Shown here: positions 60,452-64,000 of the stretch, piece by piece | Position numbering within the stretch: position 1 is the first letter of the stretch | Layout of the letters: the number at the start of each line of letters is the position of its first letter | Assembly (NCBI GenBank): GCA_902779055.1 | Contig: CACZAD010000007.1 | Span: 248,001-312,000, forward strand | DNA: 64,000 nt | Source of the DNA: Fibrobacter succinogenes | GTDB taxonomy: Bacteria > Fibrobacterota > Fibrobacteria > Fibrobacterales > Fibrobacteraceae | Direction: 5' to 3' | The notes under the pieces: model-generated | What the model was told of the DNA's origin: nothing | What the model saw: the letters and a program-made list of their open reading frames with translations, nothing else | The model's database searches: none | Made by a program: the position numbers and the translations under genes

Positions 60452-61843
60452 ATGGTAGCAGTAAACAAGTCTAAGAAAGAAATCGTGTATCTCTGTACGG
60501 AATGTGGCAATACGACGCCCAAGTGGGCGGGCAAGTGCCCGTTCTGTGGTGCCTGGAGTACGCTCAAGGAGCATGTTGTCGAAAATGCGGCTGAGGGCGC
60601 TGGGCGTACCGGTCGCGGGCTGGGCGGTCCGGTCCACAAGATTATTCCGCTAAAGGACGTGGCGACGGAAGATACGCGTCGCCTGAGTACGGCAAATTCC
60701 GAGTTCGACCGTGTGCTTGGGGGCGGTTTTGCGCCGGGGAGCCTTGTGCTGATTGGCGGTGACCCAGGCATTGGCAAGTCGACCCTGGTTCTCACGACTC
60801 TTGCGACGATGAATGCGGCGGGGGTCAAGGCTCTTTACGTGAGCGGCGAAGAAAGCGCCTGCCAGGTGAAGCTCCGCAGCGAACGATTGAATGTTTCGGG
60901 GAGCGATATGCTGCTCCTGTGTGAAACGAACCTCGAAAAGATTCTGGAGCAGGCACGTGAGGTGAAACCTCAGGTGCTCGTGATTGACTCCATCCAGACG
61001 GTTTACAAGAGCGACCTCTCCGGGACTCCCGGCTGTGCGACCCAGTTGCGCGAATGCACGCTGGACTTGATGGTCTTTGCCAAGAATTCCGGATGCATTA
61101 CGATCTTGATTGGGCACGTGACGAAGGATGGGCAGATTGCCGGTCCGAGAATCTTGGAACATATGGTCGACACGGTGGTGTACTTTGAAGGCGACCGCAA
61201 TCATCAATATCGGTTGCTGCGCACCATCAAGAACCGCTTTGGCGCTACCGACGAGATTGGCGTTTTCGAGATGACGAGTCACGGGCTGAACCCGGTGATG
61301 AACCCGAGCAAGGTGTTTTTGCAGGAGGGGGTACCTCCGACTCCGGGAAGCGCTGTCTGCTGTACCATGGAGGGGTCGCGGGCGCTCCTGTTCGAGACCC
61401 AGGCGCTTGTAAACCAGACGAACTTCGCTGTTCCGCAACGTGTGGCGGCAGGGATTGACCCGAAACGCCTGACGATCATCTTGGCGCTTTTGGAAAAGTT
61501 CGGTGGCATTACGATTGGGGCTTCGGATGTGTTCGCAAGCATTGCTGGCGGCATGAAGGTGAACGATGCTTCGTCCGATCTGGCACTTGCGTTAGCGGTG
61601 GCGAGCAACCATCTGGGAATCCCGCTTTCGCGACAGACGATTGCGATCGGCGAGCTGGGACTTTCTGGTGAAGTGCGTGGCGTGAGCCTCCTGGACCAGC
61701 GGCTCAAGGAAGCGCACCGTCTGGGGATGATGGAAGTGGTTGTGCCGGCAAGCTGCAAGATTGCGGAGAGCATGGGGACGATGAAGGTCGTGCGCGTGCA
61801 TTCTCTTGCCGAAGCGATCTGCTGGCTGATGGATAAAAAATAA
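60452..61843 (+). CDS. radA: DNA repair protein RadA
   Basis: 463 residues from the ATG at 60452; an upstream in-frame codon at 60422 adds an unconserved leader. N-terminal zinc finger CTECGNTTPKWAGKCPFC, RecA-like ATPase with Walker A GGDPGIGKST and VLVIDSIQTVY, the family-specific KNRFG motif, and a C-terminal Lon-protease-like domain (~295-460, GGMKVNDASSDLALALAVAS). RadA promotes branch migration in recombinational repair. The protein is complete. Confidence 0.95.
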   Translation: MVAVNKSKKEIVYLCTECGNTTPKWAGKCPFCGAWSTLKEHVVENAAEGAGRTGRGLGGPVHKIIPLKDVATEDTRRLSTANSEFDRVLGGGFAPGSLVLIGGDPGIGKSTLVLTTLATMNAAGVKALYVSGEESACQVKLRSERLNVSGSDMLLLCETNLEKILEQAREVKPQVLVIDSIQTVYKSDLSGTPGCATQLRECTLDLMVFAKNSGCITILIGHVTKDGQIAGPRILEHMVDTVVYFEGDRNHQYRLLRTIKNRFGATDEIGVFEMTSHGLNPVMNPSKVFLQEGVPPTPGSAVCCTMEGSRALLFETQALVNQTNFAVPQRVAAGIDPKRLTIILALLEKFGGITIGASDVFASIAGGMKVNDASSDLALALAVASNHLGIPLSRQTIAIGELGLSGEVRGVSLLDQRLKEAHRLGMMEVVVPASCKIAESMGTMKVVRVHSLAEAICWLMDKK

Positions 61844-61870
61844 GTACGTGCTTGGTTATAAAATGAAAAA

Positions 61871-61900
61871 GGGGCGCTCTTGCGAGCGTCCCTCTTTTCC
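61871..61900. terminator. Hairpin between radA and the pentapeptide gene
   Basis: GGGGCGCTC and GAGCGTCCC with a short loop, flanked by AAAAA on the left and TCTTTT on the right, so it can serve both converging genes. Confidence 0.75.
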
Positions 61901-61913
61901 GTTATTTAAAGGC

Positions 61914-63233
61914 TTACTTGCGCTTTTCGCCCGGCTTGGTGAAGCCGAATGCGCGCGGATCGAAACCGTTGGGGAACTTGGTTCTTTCGTTGTAGGTCAC
62001 CTTCTTGGCGGTGAACTTTTCAATCTTTGCACCGGAGAGGTCTGCACCAGAGAAGTCCACGTCTTCCATCTTGGTGTCTGCGTCGATCTTGACGCCTTCC
62101 ATCTTAGCATTGAGGAAGGTCACCTTGATGAGCTTTGCACCAGAGAAGTTTGCACCGGAGAGCTGTGCATTGTTGAATGCAGAGCGTTCGATGGTGGAGT
62201 TGGCAAAGTTTGCCTTGGTGAGGTCGGCGTAGTCGAAGATGTCCTTGAAGACGTAGGCACCGTCGAACACAGCCTTCATGAGTTCTGCGTTGTTGAACAC
62301 GTTCTTGCTGACTGTTGCGTCAAAGAAGGAGGTCTTGTTGAGCTTGGTCTTGTCGAAAGAGCTCTTGGAAACTTCGCCCTTGTCGAACACGACGCCGTTC
62401 AAGTCCTGGTTGTTGAACTTCATGTTCTTGAGCTTGGACTGAGCGAACTTGGCCTTCTGGAGCTGCGTTCTGGAAAGATCTACGTCATTGAAGTAGGTGA
62501 GGGAAAGGTCTGCTTCCTGGAGGTTGACGTTGATGAAGTCTGCACCGTCAAATTCAGCCTGGGAAAGACCGGCCTTGGCGAAGTTCACGTTGTTGAGCTT
62601 CACGCCGCTGAAGTTTGCTGCGATGAGGTTGCAAGCCGTGAAGTCCGTCTTGTTCATTGTGGTCTTGCGGAGGTCGCTGTTAGCCATCAAGGAACGGGAG
62701 AAGTTCGTGTTGGTGAGGTTTGCCTTGCTGAAGTCGGCGCGGGTAAGGTCCACGTCGATGACGGACGCCTGGGTGAGGTCTGCCTTGCTGAAATCGCATT
62801 CGTCAGAGACCTTCATGGCGTCGAGGCGGGCGCTCTTGAGGTTTGCCTTCGGGAATTTGCTGTCGAGGAGCGTTGCACGGTAGAGGTCAGCGCCTTCGAG
62901 ATTGGCCTTTTCGAAAGATGCGGAACGGATGTCGGCACCGCTAATCGTTGCACCAGCGAGGTTTGCGCCTTCGAAGTTTGCGCCGTTAATCACTGCGTTA
63001 CGGAAAGAAACGCCAGCGAGGTTTGCTTCTTCGAAGTTCGGGGAATCACCGGCAGAGCGCTGGAAGTCCGTAACGCCCTTGACGGCTCTTGCCTTCTGGA
63101 ACTGGAAGTCAGAGATTTTCTTGTCGCGGAAAGACATGTTCAGGTCTTTACCTCTGTAATCCTGTGCGGACACATTGAGTGCGAGGGCACCAAGGAGGCA
63201 GAGACCAAATTTATAGACATTCTTCATATTCAT
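61914..63233 (-). CDS. Secreted pentapeptide-repeat protein
   Basis: 439 residues. A signal peptide (MNMKNVYKFGLCLLGALALNVSAQ) is followed by pentapeptide repeats of the A(D/N)LXX type nearly to the end: FEEANLAGVSFRNAVINGANF, FEKANLEGADLYRATLLDS, LSGANFSGAKLIKVTF and many more. They form a right-handed quadrilateral beta-helix. The C-terminus is basic (FGFTKPGEKRK). Pentapeptide proteins act as scaffolds or DNA mimics; here the signal peptide argues for an envelope role. Function unknown. Confidence 0.92.
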   Translation of the reverse strand: MNMKNVYKFGLCLLGALALNVSAQDYRGKDLNMSFRDKKISDFQFQKARAVKGVTDFQRSAGDSPNFEEANLAGVSFRNAVINGANFEGANLAGATISGADIRSASFEKANLEGADLYRATLLDSKFPKANLKSARLDAMKVSDECDFSKADLTQASVIDVDLTRADFSKANLTNTNFSRSLMANSDLRKTTMNKTDFTACNLIAANFSGVKLNNVNFAKAGLSQAEFDGADFINVNLQEADLSLTYFNDVDLSRTQLQKAKFAQSKLKNMKFNNQDLNGVVFDKGEVSKSSFDKTKLNKTSFFDATVSKNVFNNAELMKAVFDGAYVFKDIFDYADLTKANFANSTIERSAFNNAQLSGANFSGAKLIKVTFLNAKMEGVKIDADTKMEDVDFSGADLSGAKIEKFTAKKVTYNERTKFPNGFDPRAFGFTKPGEKRK

Positions 63234-63352
63234 ATAATAAATTCCCTTTATGAAAAACCAAATAACGGATAGCCCTAAAATAACTAAAAAATTTGCAAAA
63301 CTAACAACTAAAAAGAAAAAGTCTATAAATAAATACTAATTTTTACGATGTA

Positions 63353-64000
63353 ATGACAATTTTTCGTTCAAATTTGTACAATGTGGTTGTCTGCGGGGCA
63401 GGTCCAGCCGGTCTTATGGCTGCATACCAGCTTGGAAAATTGGCAGGCAATGATGGACGGGTGCTTCTTTTGGATAAAAAGGAACCCTGGAAAGAGCCGA
63501 TTTTTTGTGCTGAGGCGGTTTCGACCCATCGTTTGAACGAACTGTGGCCCATAGACGAGTCCTGGGTGCGTGGAAGTATCTCCGGCATCTATTTTACATC
63601 GCCCAAGGGTTACAAGGCTGAATTTTATAGCAAGGACTGCGGTCGACTTCTGGATCGCTCCAAGTTCCACCATGCGATTGCCGATGCCTGCGTCGAAGCG
63701 GGGGTCGAATGCCGTTACGACGCTCTCGTGAAAAGCATTTCCCGTGACGAATCCGGCTGGCATCTGAATGTGCAGGTCGGCGGTGAAATGGTCGAGATCT
63801 CGGCTCGGGCGGTTATCGATGCTACCGGTCCTGGCTGCCGTCTGACTCGTGGAATCCCGTGTCTTGAAGGGATTGAGTCGGGCGATATCGACCTGGAACC
63901 TGCGATCTTTGCGGTTGCAGAGGGCATCGAACATAAGCGCGACCACATTGACTTGTTCTACGGGAGCGAGTTTCCGGGCGGTTACGGCTGGATCTTCCCG
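63353..64000 (+). CDS. FAD-dependent oxidoreductase, geranylgeranyl-reductase-like; 5' part only
   Basis: The frame starts at the ATG at 63353 and runs off the right edge (216 codons). The first residues carry the FAD-binding motif YNVVVCGAGPAGLMAAYQLG, then LLLDKKEPWKEPIFCAEAVS, a second nucleotide region RAVIDATGPGCRLTRGIP and FPGGYGWIFP at the edge. This is the pattern of geranylgeranyl reductase and FixC-like flavoproteins, which reduce isoprenoid chains or act as dehydrogenases. The substrate and C-terminus are not visible. Confidence 0.88.
   Translation, partial: MTIFRSNLYNVVVCGAGPAGLMAAYQLGKLAGNDGRVLLLDKKEPWKEPIFCAEAVSTHRLNELWPIDESWVRGSISGIYFTSPKGYKAEFYSKDCGRLLDRSKFHHAIADACVEAGVECRYDALVKSISRDESGWHLNVQVGGEMVEISARAVIDATGPGCRLTRGIPCLEGIESGDIDLEPAIFAVAEGIEHKRDHIDLFYGSEFPGGYGWIFP

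Noticed and set aside
61848-63272. Plus-strand frame opposite the pentapeptide-repeat gene
   Set aside because: Its regular Val/Glu/Cys pattern is the complement of the pentapeptide repeats.

Overview
The window looks like a chromosomal contig from a Fibrobacter species close to F. succinogenes, possibly a metagenome-assembled genome. The clearest marker is a two-domain GH11 xylanase at 38308-40131 that I recognise as the F. succinogenes XynC architecture. Supporting signs are poly-serine linkers in secreted proteins, short C-terminal domains that look like type IX secretion sorting tails, a Fibrobacter-type paralogous lipoprotein (FGE-like domain, propeller, SGNH-like end), an LptE lipoprotein (Gram-negative envelope) and many RNA-free intergenic palindromes. 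Most genes are housekeeping; there is no phage, integrase, transposase or CRISPR array.

Layout. 1-650: end of endonuclease IV, then tRNA-Asn with its own promoter and terminator. 677-4109 (minus): NfeD-type protease, flotillin FloA, and a membrane-anchored protein with an FtsK-gamma-like winged helix. 4270-8463: a large hybrid histidine kinase. 8672-11046: rpsO-pnp, both broken by internal deletions of similar size. 11208-14672: two paralogous 7TM/HD-GYP proteins, the first without its catalytic His. 14787-19500: ispG, serA and an acyl-CoA ligase. 19630-23322: small membrane protein, serS, CE1-like esterase, lptE. 23488-25237: Nudix hydrolase, an anti-sigma kinase/STAS pair, then a repeat-rich spacer. 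25238-31694: ilvD, an RlmL-like methyltransferase, an SMR transporter, a lipoprotein, a TolB-like propeller and a SpoU methyltransferase. 31809-40131: FGE-like lipoprotein, surE, gyrA, xynC. 40421-44831: Cys-cluster acidic protein, dapA, a phosphohexomutase and a secreted protein. 44873-49880: yebC, two secreted proteins, amidase, smpB, HU. 49913-54984: obg, argC, SEC-C protein, methyltransferase, rlmN, HTH regulator. 55453-64000: SDR, a GGDEF/EAL/REC-like protein, radA, pentapeptide-repeat protein, and the start of a flavin-dependent reductase.

How genes work together. Cyclic-di-GMP turnover is a theme: an EAL protein with a degenerate GGDEF and receiver, one intact HD-GYP and one degenerate HD-GYP. 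Envelope biogenesis (lptE, amidase, nfeD-floA) and translation quality control (smpB, obg, rlmN, rpsO-pnp) are also well represented. Plant cell-wall use is represented by xynC and the CE1-like esterase.

The most unusual content is the repeat landscape. I see at least four families: (i) hairpins with an invariant TTAATA loop and covarying stems; (ii) degenerate heptanucleotide arrays (TTCCTAC / GTAGGAA type) mostly just upstream of genes; (iii) GTCATCCTGA...GGATCCAG palindromes and (iv) CCCCCTCGCTT...CCGCTACCCCCTC elements. One copy each of (iii) and (iv) lies in frame inside the RlmL-like gene, which resembles the way Rickettsia palindromic elements invade proteins. Downstream of ilvD lies a diverged ghost of the ilvD 3' end whose differences are all synonymous, which suggests allele replacement. 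All calls come from reading the sequence; no database search was run.
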